Virus record (IMG/VR): IMGVR_UViG_3300042509_000239
Coordinates: 1 to 32,117 of that record
Reading direction: 5' to 3' (one strand)
Length of the DNA stretch: 32,117 nucleotides
From: a virus
Position 1 is the stretch's first letter; every line of letters starts with the position of its first letter. The position numbers and the translations under genes were made by a program. The notes under the pieces are model-generated. The model was not told the DNA's origin, ran no database searches, and saw only the letters and a list, made by a program, of their open reading frames with translations. Shown here in pieces: positions 15,264-23,459 of this stretch.

Positions 15264-15712
15264 TGAGTCATTTAGAGTCTTTGCGCAGCGCATTTGAGAC
15301 TACGCTACAACTGCCTGCTGTAGCGGGTGAGTGGCTGTTGATGCTGTACGAGACAATTCAATTGCTAGATGATTGCGCTGATGACGATAAGATTCAACGA
15401 TCTGACTTGGATTCTGTTATTTGGGCTTCTTTGGTAGCTATGCCGTCCAATGCGTTTTATTTGGCAAACCAGAAAGAATTAGCGTCTGCTGTGGCGAATA
15501 TGATTTTAAAATGGCAAGCGTCCGATAAAGTAGAACGCGCAGGCAAACATGACGAAGTGTCTTTTGTTTGGCGCGCTGGGTACTACGATGTTGTATTAAC
15601 TGTTGTTCGGTTATGCCACGGAGTAGCAATTGCGCACCAATGCGCTGCCGATGTCATGCGATTGTACGGCGAAAAATACAGCGATTATGTAAAGGAGTTC
15701 GATAATGCCTGA
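15263..15712 (+). CDS. helical protein at the P22 gene 14 position
   Basis: This 149-residue helical protein (SHLESLRSAFETTLQLPAVA, EWLLMLYETIQLLDDCADDD, then SVIWASLVAMPSNAFYLANQ) resembles no enzyme I know. Conserved features in such phage proteins are 'W-L-x-x-L-Y-x-x-I-Q-x-x-D-D-x-x-D-x-D' and 'F-x-W-R-A-x-Y-Y-D-V-V-L'. P22 encodes gene 14, involved in ejection or morphogenesis, between the needle gene and ejection gene 7, so position suggests an accessory factor for the ejection proteins. Sequence similarity to gp14 cannot be judged by eye. Confidence 0.65.
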   Translation: MSHLESLRSAFETTLQLPAVAGEWLLMLYETIQLLDDCADDDKIQRSDLDSVIWASLVAMPSNAFYLANQKELASAVANMILKWQASDKVERAGKHDEVSFVWRAGYYDVVLTVVRLCHGVAIAHQCAADVMRLYGEKYSDYVKEFDNA

Positions 15713-16688
15713 TCCAATTAGCGGCATGGCAGTAGCCAGTATTGGCGGTTCTTTAATCTCAGCCGGCGCTGCGGGAAAAGCTGCGGACACACAAGCTGAC
15801 GCAACAGAACGCGCTGCTCAACTGCAAAACGAACAGTTTTTAAGAAGCATTGAACTGCAAGAACCGTTTCGCCAAGCGGGATTGCAAGGTCAAAATAGGC
15901 TGTTGACTTATCTTGGTATTGGCGGCACACCACAATACGACGACACTGCATATAACAAAGCGCTTGCTGATTACAACGCAAGTCTTTCTAGACTTGATCC
16001 GTCGCAGTTTACAACGGGCGGTGGTGGCGGTGGCTATTACACTAGTGGCGGCGGCGAATCTGACCAGATGCCGGTTTACCAAGGAGGCACTGGCGGTACT
16101 TTTGACCAAGCGGGTTACGACACAGCGCGGGCTGGAATTGTTGCGCCTGATCGTGAGAAGTTTAGACTTACTAGTGGTGATGTTAACGATCCAAATTTTG
16201 GTAAATACGCAACGGCTGAGTATACGCCTGAGATGTTTGCCAAGGGTATGGACCCAGGCTATCAGTTCCGCCTTAAAGAAGGTATGCAAGGTCTTGAGCG
16301 CAGCGCTGCCGCCCGTGGTGGTTTGCTATCCGGTGGTACGCTCAAAGGCATCCAGCGCTACGGTCAGGACATGGCATCGCAAGAATATCAAAACGCTTTT
16401 AATCGTTACCAAGCAGAGCGCACAGGCACACTTAACCCATACCAATCATTAGCGGGTGTTGGTCAATCTACGGCTAACACGCTTGGTACTATGGGTATGA
16501 ACTACGCTAACCAAGTAGGCGAGTTATATCAAGGCGGCGCTAACGCAAGGGCTTCTGGTTATGTTGGTGGTGCTAATGCGCTTAATCAAGGCATCAGTGG
16601 CGTATCTAATATGTATTTCCAAAATCAATTGCTTAATCGCTTGCCGGTTAGCTCTGGATCAACAGCCGGTGGCTGGACTTCAGCGTAA
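15705..16688 (+). CDS. ejection (DNA transfer) protein, P22 gp7-like
   Basis: This 327-residue protein has a hydrophobic Gly/Ala-rich N-terminus (MAVASIGGSLISAGAAGKAA), then a Gln/Glu-rich helix containing LQNEQFLRSIELQEPFRQAG, a Gly-rich linker with six consecutive Gly at about residue 106, and a C-terminal part. The last contains GYQFRLKEGMQGLERSAAAR, GGLLSGGTLKGIQRYGQD and NAFNRYQAERTGTLNPYQSL. This C-terminal pattern is standard for phage DNA transfer or ejection proteins of the gp7 group. Such proteins are packed in the head and injected to build a channel across the envelope. It is the first of three likely ejection genes, as in P22 (7-20-16). Confidence 0.8.
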   Translation: MPDPISGMAVASIGGSLISAGAAGKAADTQADATERAAQLQNEQFLRSIELQEPFRQAGLQGQNRLLTYLGIGGTPQYDDTAYNKALADYNASLSRLDPSQFTTGGGGGGYYTSGGGESDQMPVYQGGTGGTFDQAGYDTARAGIVAPDREKFRLTSGDVNDPNFGKYATAEYTPEMFAKGMDPGYQFRLKEGMQGLERSAAARGGLLSGGTLKGIQRYGQDMASQEYQNAFNRYQAERTGTLNPYQSLAGVGQSTANTLGTMGMNYANQVGELYQGGANARASGYVGGANALNQGISGVSNMYFQNQLLNRLPVSSGSTAGGWTSA

Positions 16689-16697
16689 GGATAAGAT

Positions 16698-18338
16698 ATG
16701 CCAATTAACCCAAACATTGCATTAGGCATTCAGCCTGTTCAGCAGCCTAATCTTCTTGGCCAGATGGGTCAGATTATGGCCATCCGCGCTGCGCAACAAG
16801 AAATGGAAGGCAGTCAAGAAGCAAGAAATTATTTTGCCAAACCGGCTTCTGAGCGTGGTGATCCATCAAGATTGCTTGGCACAAAGCAAGGGCAAGCAGC
16901 GTATAAAGCGCTTAACGAAGGACAAGTTAAACAACTTGAAGCTGAACAAAAAAGAATTAATTTGGTCGGTGCGGGCGCAGGCGCAGTGTTGGAAAACCCA
17001 ACAATGGAAACTTTTACAACTGTAGTTTCTGATTTGGTTAACAGAGGGATATACACGCCTCAACAACGCGATCAAGCGTTTGCAGCTATTGGGAATGACC
17101 CGTCAAAAATTAAAGCATTTGTAACACCGATATTTAACCAAGCAATTTCTGCTGAAAAGCGGTTATCTGATATTACATCGCGCGCTAATGCTGCTACGGC
17201 TGCTGGCCCTGGTCATCGTCAAGCTTCGGTTGCCGAGCAACGTTTAAAGATGGAACAAGACGAACTTGAGGAAATTCGTAAAATAATACAACAAGGACGT
17301 GTGGAAACACCTTCTGTTGCAGTAACACCTTCCGTGGTTAGCATTGGAGGAGGAGGCGGCGGCGCACCAATGCCAACAGCACCTGTTGCTGGCGCAGTAA
17401 CACCTGTTACAGGCGCAGGGGTGCAACCTAACGTGTTGGCGACACAAGTGACGCCGCCTACAGCACCTCCAGCGCCGTCTGTTAACGCGTTAGATTCAAA
17501 TGCGCAAGGACAACAAATTATCCAACAAATTAGCCAACTTATCCGCACTGGTCCAAAAGGAAGGCAAGTAGCAGACTCTTTAATTAAAGAATACAATTTA
17601 TTAAACCCAGCGGGAAAAATTGAGCCCGACGCAAATGGAGTGTTACAAATTGTAAACGAGCGCGCAGGCACTTCTAGACCTGTTATCGGCGCAGATGGTA
17701 AACCAGTAATTGCTAAGTCCCCATTTGAATCTGCATACAGTAAAGGTGTTGGCGAAGAAGCAGCTAAGTCTGACGTAGCATTAGTTAGTAGCGCGCAAGC
17801 TGCTGTTGCAAAATTACAAGACATTAACCAAACGCTTACGCAACTTAACAAGTCAGACGCAATTACTGGTTTTGGCGCCGATTTACTTACCGATGTTGAG
17901 CGGTTTAGAGCGCAATTTACGCAAGATATTAAAGCCGGCAAACGTGTCGCAGATACGCAAATTCTTAATGCTATGCTTGGTTCTGAAGTGTTTGGCATGA
18001 TCCAATCACTGGGCATTGGAGCAAAAGGTTTAGATACCCCTGCTGAACGCGAATATTTGCGTGAAGTGATGACAGGTACTGTCCGAATGGATAAGGCTGC
18101 TCTTATTAAATTGACAGAGATTCGCAAGAACGTTACTGAAAGAGCAATTGACGAGTACAACAAAAAATTGGATAGCGGCGAACTTAATAGGTACTTTGAA
18201 ACGCGCGGTATAAAACCTAAAAGAATTGAAAAACCAGCCTCGCCTAGTGCGGCGGTTACTGATTCAATAGAAAGTTTAAAAGAAGCAGGACTTTGGCAGT
18301 ACATGTCGCCTGAGGATCAAAAATTATGGCAGAAATGA
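16698..18338 (+). CDS. ejection protein, P22 gp20 position
   Basis: This 546-residue protein has an N-terminal Gln-rich helix (LLGQMGQIMAIRAAQQEMEG) and helical repeats to about residue 200. A low-complexity Pro/Thr/Val/Gly linker follows at about 200-270. The C-terminal helical domain (about 350-500) contains SDAITGFGADLLTDVERFRA, AMLGSEVFGMIQSLGIGAKG, then LDTPAEREYLREVMTG and LIKLTEIRKNVTERAIDEYN. This domain is familiar from large internal or ejection proteins of podovirus-type phages. The P22 equivalent in order would be gp20 (471 residues). It overlaps the next gene by 13 bases. The assignment rests on order and composition. Confidence 0.7.
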   Translation: MPINPNIALGIQPVQQPNLLGQMGQIMAIRAAQQEMEGSQEARNYFAKPASERGDPSRLLGTKQGQAAYKALNEGQVKQLEAEQKRINLVGAGAGAVLENPTMETFTTVVSDLVNRGIYTPQQRDQAFAAIGNDPSKIKAFVTPIFNQAISAEKRLSDITSRANAATAAGPGHRQASVAEQRLKMEQDELEEIRKIIQQGRVETPSVAVTPSVVSIGGGGGGAPMPTAPVAGAVTPVTGAGVQPNVLATQVTPPTAPPAPSVNALDSNAQGQQIIQQISQLIRTGPKGRQVADSLIKEYNLLNPAGKIEPDANGVLQIVNERAGTSRPVIGADGKPVIAKSPFESAYSKGVGEEAAKSDVALVSSAQAAVAKLQDINQTLTQLNKSDAITGFGADLLTDVERFRAQFTQDIKAGKRVADTQILNAMLGSEVFGMIQSLGIGAKGLDTPAEREYLREVMTGTVRMDKAALIKLTEIRKNVTERAIDEYNKKLDSGELNRYFETRGIKPKRIEKPASPSAAVTDSIESLKEAGLWQYMSPEDQKLWQK

Positions 18339-20419
18339 CCATTGAGCAACAACGCGCTATAGCAATCGCGCGCGCTCGTCGAAAAGCTGAAGAAGAAGCA
18401 TTGCCTGGCGCAAGATCTGAAACGCCCGAGTGGGGCGTTGAAAACCCAACAGCATTTAAAATTGCTTCTGGTGCTAGAGAGATGCTTGGTCCAACGTTTG
18501 AAGCCTTGGGCACAGCGGGGGGCGCCGTGTTAGGTTCAGCTTTAGGTCCTGTTGGTACAGTAGGCGGCGCAGGGCTTGGCTATGGGATGACACAAGAAGT
18601 ATTGCGTGGTGCGGATGTTTTGCTAGGCCGCGCAAAACCACGAACAGGCATGGAGACTGTAACTGAGCCCGTTGGCAACGTAGCGTTTGGCGCCGTCACA
18701 GAAGCGGCTGCGCCTAAAGTTATGTCTTTGTTATCTAAAGGCGCTGGGCGTGTTGTTGACTTTGTTAAAGGAAATCGCCCTGAAATTAAAGCGGCAAATA
18801 TGCTGCGTCAGTCGTTAGAATCCGGCACACGCTCAGGCGTTGAGCCTGTTCAAAACGTGTTGCGCAACGCACCAGAAGGCATGACTGCTGCGCAAGCAAC
18901 TACTGATCTTAAAGCACCTTTGTGGCAATCGTTAAACGCTAGTGTTGCTCGACAGCGCGGTGCGGTGGATGATTACGCAAACGTGCTTGCTAATCAGCAA
19001 GCCAACGATTTAGCTGATTTGGCTAAGTTTGCAGGCGGCGATACCGCTACTGAAGTACGTCAATCTGTAACGGGCGCTAAACGCGCGTTAGGCGCAACAA
19101 CTGAGCCAACTAAAAAAGCAGCACTTACTGCCGCTTCTGATGTTAGCGAAACTATGGTTGGGCTAAAAGGTGAGGCTGCAACAGCGCGAGAAGCAGCCGA
19201 AATAAAAACTGCCGATGCACGGCGCATGGCATCCGCCGCTGAAAAAGCTGCCGCCCGCGCTAACAAAACATTTCCTGTTGAAGGGCAGCCCCGTGTGTCT
19301 GGAAAGTATAGTTACTGGGGTACTGAAGCGGCTGAGACTGCTGAAAAGCAATTGTCTGACGCCGCAAGCGGTTCACTTAAATTTGGTGACGCTGCCAGGC
19401 TACGCGAAGCAGCATTAGAAAGTTTGCAAAACGCTGGGCTTGTGCCACTTGAAGGCAAACCTTTAGCAGATCAAATTCGTGCGCTAACAAAAGACCCTGC
19501 GTTTGCCGGTAATCGCGAACGTGCAATTGCGCTTAATCGTGTAGCTAAAGAAATTGAACAATGGACTTCTTCTAATGGTGTGGTAGATGCTCACGCATTA
19601 GATGCAATCCGCAAAAACGTAGTCAATTCTATTTTTGCAAACAGCCCGTTAGACCCTAAAGCTAAAGCTAAAGCTGTTGCGCAAACAATGAACGATATTC
19701 GTCCTGCGATTATTGACGCAATAGAATCCGCTGGTGGTACTGGCTATAAAGACTATTTGCAGTCATATCAAAAAGGCATTCAATCTGTTAATCAAAAGCA
19801 GCTAATGGGCGCTGCGCTTGATATGTATAAAAACAAACCTGATGAGTTCATTAAACTTGTTGATGGTGACATCCCCAAGTCTGTTGAAAAAATTATGGGG
19901 TTTGGTAATTTTAGTGTTGCGGATGAACTTGGCCCTGAAGCGATGGCTACTTTGCGCAGCGCAGCGCAGACGTTGAAAAACGCTAAAGAAATGACTGCAC
20001 AATCGTCAATGGCGCAAGATGCGTTGCGTGAATTGCTTGCAGAAAACGTGTCGCTTATGCGCTTGCCATCTTTAATCAGTGCTAAATTTGCCGCAACAAA
20101 CGTTGCAATTGGTATTTTAGAAAAGAAAATTGGCAAAGATGTTATGAAAGCACTTGTTGACGGTTTAAAAACCGGCAAAGGCGCTGCTGAATTATTAGAC
20201 ACGCTTCCTACTAGCGAAAAGAATCGTGTGCTTAAACTTTTGTCCGATCCAAGAAATTACGGTGTCCCAGCAGGCGGTTTAGCTACAGGCGCGGCGAGTG
20301 CCACTGGTGCTGATGAATATATTAGCGGGCTAACAAAAGATCCTGTTGGAACGCTCACAGGGGCAAACAAACTAGCACCACAAAAACTATACCAAAACCG
20401 CAACTCTCTGAGGCCGTAG
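18326..20419 (+). CDS. large ejection protein, P22 gp16 position
   Basis: This 697-residue Ala-rich helical protein is the third of the ejection block and matches gp16 of P22 (609) in position and size. Residues 45-90 form a Gly-zipper, membrane-prone hairpin (FEALGTAGGAVLGSALGPVG, then TVGGAGLGYGMTQEVL). The middle contains long Ala/Glu/Arg helices (about 255-310). The C-terminal half has FIKLVDGDIPKSVEKIMGFG and LRSAAQTLKNAKEMTAQSSM motifs often seen in phage internal virion proteins. I see no lysozyme or transglycosylase catalytic motif. A membrane-crossing role during genome delivery is inferred. Confidence 0.7.
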   Translation: MAEMTIEQQRAIAIARARRKAEEEALPGARSETPEWGVENPTAFKIASGAREMLGPTFEALGTAGGAVLGSALGPVGTVGGAGLGYGMTQEVLRGADVLLGRAKPRTGMETVTEPVGNVAFGAVTEAAAPKVMSLLSKGAGRVVDFVKGNRPEIKAANMLRQSLESGTRSGVEPVQNVLRNAPEGMTAAQATTDLKAPLWQSLNASVARQRGAVDDYANVLANQQANDLADLAKFAGGDTATEVRQSVTGAKRALGATTEPTKKAALTAASDVSETMVGLKGEAATAREAAEIKTADARRMASAAEKAAARANKTFPVEGQPRVSGKYSYWGTEAAETAEKQLSDAASGSLKFGDAARLREAALESLQNAGLVPLEGKPLADQIRALTKDPAFAGNRERAIALNRVAKEIEQWTSSNGVVDAHALDAIRKNVVNSIFANSPLDPKAKAKAVAQTMNDIRPAIIDAIESAGGTGYKDYLQSYQKGIQSVNQKQLMGAALDMYKNKPDEFIKLVDGDIPKSVEKIMGFGNFSVADELGPEAMATLRSAAQTLKNAKEMTAQSSMAQDALRELLAENVSLMRLPSLISAKFAATNVAIGILEKKIGKDVMKALVDGLKTGKGAAELLDTLPTSEKNRVLKLLSDPRNYGVPAGGLATGAASATGADEYISGLTKDPVGTLTGANKLAPQKLYQNRNSLRP

Positions 20420-20420
20420 C

Positions 20421-20642
20421 ATGGATTCACAAATGTTGTTTAACATCGTCATTGGTCTGGCTTCGTTCTTCGGCGGCTGGGTGCTTAACAATATCACCAA
20501 GGCTATTGACCGCCTTGATGATGACGTGCGCAAAATGCCCACAACATATCTTTCTAAAGATGAATACCACCGCGACATTGCTGAGATCAAAAGTATGCTG
20601 TGCAAGATTTTTGACAAGCTAGACAACAAGGTAGACAAATAA
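20421..20642 (+). CDS. small membrane protein, holin-like or lysis accessory
   Basis: This 73-residue protein has one N-terminal transmembrane segment (about residues 5-23, MLFNIVIGLASFFGGWVLN), followed by an amphipathic helix (KAIDRLDDDVRKMP) and a charged coiled-coil tail (DEYHRDIAEIKSMLCKIFDK). Tail architecture and location before a holin and an endolysin fit a group of small phage lysis-cassette proteins (XhlA-like in layout). It could help holin function or be an antiholin. It overlaps the next gene by one base (TAATG). Confidence 0.72.
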   Translation: MDSQMLFNIVIGLASFFGGWVLNNITKAIDRLDDDVRKMPTTYLSKDEYHRDIAEIKSMLCKIFDKLDNKVDK

Positions 20643-21007
20643 TGGATCCGATTACCATACTCGCGGCGCTCGGACCACTTGCTGTAGACTTAGGGAAATC
20701 CCTAATCGGACGGTTTATTCAATCTGACGTCTACAAGCCAACCAACGTGGGCGAGTATGTGCAGATGCGTAACGTCGATTTAGAGATGTTTAAGGCGATG
20801 AATAACGCTGGGGCTGGTGGTAACACCTACCCGTGGGTTGAAGCGATTGTGCGCCTCATGCGCCCCTCTGTAGCGGCAATTGCCCTAGGCACATGGTCGT
20901 TTATGATGGTGACAGGGCAAGACAACCCAGCCGTAAATAATTTTGCCTCTGCTGTTGGCTTCTACTTGTTTGGCGACCGCACACTCTTTTACGCGCAGAA
21001 GAAATGA
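20642..21007 (+). CDS. holin, three-TM (GTA-holin-like)
   Basis: This 121-residue protein has hydrophobic segments at about residues 3-21 (PITILAALGPLAVDLGKSLI), 72-90 (MRPSVAAIALGTWSFMMVTG) and 97-112 (FASAVGFYLFGDRTL). Between them lies PWVEAIVRLMRPSVAA, typical of the 'Holin of 3TMs, for gene-transfer release' family. Holins accumulate in the inner membrane and open it to release or activate the endolysin. The gene directly precedes and overlaps the endolysin gene (ATGA), a usual lysis cassette. Confidence 0.83.
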   Translation: MDPITILAALGPLAVDLGKSLIGRFIQSDVYKPTNVGEYVQMRNVDLEMFKAMNNAGAGGNTYPWVEAIVRLMRPSVAAIALGTWSFMMVTGQDNPAVNNFASAVGFYLFGDRTLFYAQKK

Positions 21008-21552
21008 ATACAAACTGGAAGCGCTCGTTTGATCTGATGTTGCAGTCCGAAGGTGGGTTTAGCGATGACACACGCGACAACGGTAACAAGTTACCCGATG
21101 GTCGCCCAGGCTCCACGATGCTGGGTGTCACGCAGTACAACTGGGAACAATGGCTTGGACATGAGGTCACACATGAACAAATGCGTAAACTTACTGCGGC
21201 GGATGTTGAACCATTTTACAAGCGGAAATTTTGGGACGCCGTGCGAGGTAGTGCTCTACCTCTCGGTATTGATTATCTCGTGTTTGATTTTGCTGTAAAC
21301 GCAGGGCCTGGTCGCTCGTCCAAACTTCTACAGACCGCTGTAGGTGTGCCTGCCGATGGCATGATCGGACCAATCACATTAGGTGCCGTAGCCGTCTATT
21401 CTCCAACCCAACTTATTGATAAGTTCTCAGAAGCCAAAATCGACTTCTATCGTGGGTTGTCAAATTTTGACGTCTACGGCGTCGGTTGGATGAACCGTGT
21501 TAAGCACGTCCGTAAGGCTGCGCTTGAGATGGTGGGCTCCAACCAAACTTAA
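21004..21552 (+). CDS. endolysin: GH108 muramidase plus peptidoglycan-binding domain
   Basis: This 182-residue protein has a GH108 N-terminal domain: the catalytic Glu is probably E16 in SEGGFSDD, followed after an insert by GVTQYNWEQWLG. Family motifs LTAADVEPFYKRKFWDAVRG and DYLVFDFAVNAGPGRSSKLL follow. Residues 110-182 resemble PG-binding type 3 (VGVPADGMIGPITLGAVA ... FYRGL ... VYGVGWMNRVKHVRK). It cleaves the glycan backbone of murein at the end of infection. Compared with the usual EGG-Y-x-x-D-x-x-D-x-G-G-x-T pattern, the loop here is longer (TRDNGNKLPDGRPGSTMLG). No signal peptide is seen, so holin release is needed. Confidence 0.9.
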   Translation: MNTNWKRSFDLMLQSEGGFSDDTRDNGNKLPDGRPGSTMLGVTQYNWEQWLGHEVTHEQMRKLTAADVEPFYKRKFWDAVRGSALPLGIDYLVFDFAVNAGPGRSSKLLQTAVGVPADGMIGPITLGAVAVYSPTQLIDKFSEAKIDFYRGLSNFDVYGVGWMNRVKHVRKAALEMVGSNQT

Positions 21553-21712
21553 GCCACGTCTTTTGCACGTCGGTAGACGCTGCAGGGACGTAGACGAACG
21601 TAGGGTCGTCTCTAAGTGGACAAGCTGCTTTCTTCATGCAACGATCGTTTAAGTCACACCAAGTGATGTGGCTGCAAACACAAGTTTCATCTATCTGATT
21701 CGAGGTTGACAT
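21500..21712 (-). CDS. small Cys-motif protein
   Basis: This 70-residue protein starts at the ATG at 21712; AGGGAG lies about 8 bases upstream on the minus strand, whereas an upstream in-frame ATG at 21736 has none. The motif is C-V-C-x5-C-D-L-N-D-R-C (CVCSHITWCDLNDRC), followed by another Cys. The same spacing recurs in the product at 23456-23638. Four Cys may bind zinc. The last 53 bases overlap the end of the endolysin gene on the other strand. It is the last gene of the long minus operon. The function is unknown. Confidence 0.6.
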   Translation of the reverse strand: MSTSNQIDETCVCSHITWCDLNDRCMKKAACPLRDDPTFVYVPAASTDVQKTWLKFGWSPPSQAQPYGRA

Positions 21713-21756
21713 AGCGTACTCTCCCTGAGATGGCAATTAAATCTGGTTGTTGTTTC

Positions 21757-22089
21757 TTAGCTTTTTCTGCTGCTAGTTTTAGTGCTGGTGGTAACTGATA
21801 GGGCTTCACGTCTTTTAATTTCTCTGTTGACATACCACACCGCCTTTTTTAAGTCTTCGATTGCGTCGTGTTTAAGATCAGCACGCCAAATATATTTTAT
21901 GGCATTCCCTAAGCAAAAGTTCATAGTTTCGGTAATCTGGATACACTCCACGCCAGACGGGTGTGCTGTGTAATGTGGCGGGTGGTTAACAAGGTCTTCG
22001 GCTATCTGTTGAACTGTTTTTAATGGCATAGGGTGTGCATAGCCTCCGTGTTTTTCTAAATAATCTTCAATTGTTTTCTCCTCACTCAT
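21757..22089 (-). CDS. DUF3310 (SaV-like) phage protein
   Basis: This 110-residue protein contains the complete DUF3310 signature at residues 35-92: NHPPHYTAHPSGVECIQITE, FCLGNAIKYIWRADLKHDAI, EDLKKAVWYVNREIKR. The family is very common in phages, often annotated as nucleotide kinase-like, but its activity is not firmly established. Some members are reported as targets or partners of host defence sensing. The C-terminal 18 residues are Ser/Thr/Lys-rich and likely disordered. Its start overlaps the winged-helix gene by eight bases, so the two are coupled. Confidence 0.88.
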   Translation of the reverse strand: MSEEKTIEDYLEKHGGYAHPMPLKTVQQIAEDLVNHPPHYTAHPSGVECIQITETMNFCLGNAIKYIWRADLKHDAIEDLKKAVWYVNREIKRREALSVTTSTKTSSRKS

Positions 22090-22453
22090 ACTTTGCTCCT
22101 AGCAGTTCTACCCTTGGGTGGTGAAATAGCCATGCTGCTGCATAGTCTGGTCTGGGTGCGTCAATCTCTATCTTCTCAGTGACTACGGTGTCTTTAATCT
22201 TTTTGTTTGGTGCCTTACGTTTGCCAACAAACTCAACAGAATCACCTTTGCCGTACCTGTATGCCTTCGTAGGCACCCCGTACTTACCACTGCGCCACTC
22301 ACACACATAAATGTGACCGGCCTCCTCTAGGCGTCGTAGGTGAGCTGCAATGGCAGTAGCAACCATTTTCATTTCTTTGGCAATCTCAGCAGCAGTCATG
22401 CTTTTTTTGCTTTTCAGAATGTCAAGCACTTGTTCTTGTTTGGGGGTGATCAT
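22082..22453 (-). CDS. winged-helix DNA-binding regulator
   Basis: This 123-residue protein begins with a helix-turn-helix of the MarR/ArsR winged type: TPKQEQVLDILKSKKSMTAA, EIAKEMKMVATAIAAHLRRL, EEAGHIYVCEWRSG (residues 3-56), in which the last piece is the wing. The second half is basic (KRKAPNKKIKD) and ends with an aromatic DYAAAWLFHHPRVELLG. It could regulate phage or host promoters. RBS GAGGAG is well placed. The gene overlaps its upstream neighbour by ATGA. Confidence 0.8.
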   Translation of the reverse strand: MITPKQEQVLDILKSKKSMTAAEIAKEMKMVATAIAAHLRRLEEAGHIYVCEWRSGKYGVPTKAYRYGKGDSVEFVGKRKAPNKKIKDTVVTEKIEIDAPRPDYAAAWLFHHPRVELLGAKYE

Positions 22454-23085
22454 GTGTTTTTCTCCTCAATGTTATAAAACCAATTGTCATCCGCACTCCA
22501 TTTGCGGGTGCCATCTACCGTCCAGAATGTTTGTGCCGCTTGAAAGTCAGGGAATTTTGTCTCGCTTGGTATTAGGCTTTGGTCGTACCACAGGCACCGG
22601 TTGTTTGGCTGGCAAGCAAACTGTCCGTTATCAAGACGTATAAAGTTAAACGATTTGTGTTCTTCTGCCTGTTCGGTAAAACCCGTATCCAAGTCTTGCC
22701 CATCCGCGCAAAAGTCTACGGTAAACAAGTAAGTACCAAACTGCCATGTCTTGTCTTTAGCCAAGAACTTAACGCCTAAGTTGCGCAGGCCAATCTTTTC
22801 GATGACCGTAAACCTATACCCCATGCAGTCCCAAAGTTGTAATGTGTCGATAGGCAGCATGGCAGGGCTATCTGTATGCCAAACATAAGCGTGGATGGGC
22901 AGCTTGTCGTACAGAGCACCGTAGTTAGGTAGTAGGCTCTCTATGCGAAACACCTGACCTCTGAGCGCTTTGATGCTGACCCAGATGGCGGGTTCGTATT
23001 CGCCGTGACCTTTGGTAAAGTTATATAAAAACTCACGCCGCACAAAGCACTTTAGTGGCGGGAGGGATGAGACGATGTAGCTCAT
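22450..23085 (-). CDS. conserved phage hypothetical protein
   Basis: This 211-residue aromatic-rich protein (start MSYIVSSLPPLKCFVRREFL; end WFYNIEEKNT) is unrecognised as to function. It has repeated Trp/Tyr/Phe strands (PAIWVSIKALRGQVFRIESL, LPIHAYVWHTD, WQFGTYLFTVDFC) and an end with FACQPNNRCLWYDQSLI and WSADDNWFYNI, suggesting a beta-rich fold. I recall similar proteins of this length in several phages, always hypothetical. ATG 23085 is chosen because AAAGGAG lies upstream and the preceding gene ends at 23082 (ATGA overlap); an upstream in-frame codon at 23121 has neither. Confidence 0.75.
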   Translation of the reverse strand: MSYIVSSLPPLKCFVRREFLYNFTKGHGEYEPAIWVSIKALRGQVFRIESLLPNYGALYDKLPIHAYVWHTDSPAMLPIDTLQLWDCMGYRFTVIEKIGLRNLGVKFLAKDKTWQFGTYLFTVDFCADGQDLDTGFTEQAEEHKSFNFIRLDNGQFACQPNNRCLWYDQSLIPSETKFPDFQAAQTFWTVDGTRKWSADDNWFYNIEEKNT

Positions 23086-23459
23086 GTGTTGCGCTCCTTT
23101 AGCTTGGCTTCTGCCCACCACACGGCAGACTGAAAAGCCTGTTCTGTCACCCAGCTTTGTTTTACGCCTTCTGCTATCTCCTCGTCAGTCAGCCCGACCC
23201 ATATACGTTTAATCGCTTCAGTCTCGTCAATCCCATCTTGTTTGCCAGCAAAGTATGCTCGTTCATAAATGTCTAGTGGGTGTTGTGACTGCTCAACACT
23301 CAACCCACCAGACCGATGCGCCATGTCGGATGTGTCCCATTGTTCAAGTGCTTGGCGTAAATCGTCTACAACAATAGCAATAATATGCTCGTCAGCTCGT
23401 AGAAGTTTATTTTCTAGCACTTGCTTTGCTGACTCTGCGGCTTTGCGTAATTCAGTCAT
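23082..23459 (-). CDS. phage hypothetical protein
   Basis: This 125-residue mainly helical protein runs ELRKAAESAKQVLENKLLRA, VDDLRQALEQWDTSDMAHRS, YERAYFAGKQDGIDETEAIK, WVGLTDEEIAEGVKQSW, then FQSAVWWAEAKLKERN. Mixed 'LTDEEI' and 'AAREIEAKLKERN' modules like this are common in variable early phage proteins that seem to shuffle short segments. No enzymatic motif. Start 23459 (with GGGAGA upstream) is supported by the ATGA overlap with the upstream gene. Confidence 0.68.
   Translation of the reverse strand: MTELRKAAESAKQVLENKLLRADEHIIAIVVDDLRQALEQWDTSDMAHRSGGLSVEQSQHPLDIYERAYFAGKQDGIDETEAIKRIWVGLTDEEIAEGVKQSWVTEQAFQSAVWWAEAKLKERNT

Noticed and set aside
17219-18304. Long open frame on the minus strand (361 codons)
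   Set aside because: It lies wholly inside the ejection protein gene at 16698-18338, has Ser/Ile/Ala-rich sequence without any motif, and no ribosome site. The plus-strand frame has proper overlaps with neighbours.
21590-21612. Weak stem AGACGA/TCGTCT as a terminator for the late operon
   Set aside because: It is only six pairs with an eight-base loop, no T-run, and lies inside the coding sequence of the minus-strand Cys-motif protein.
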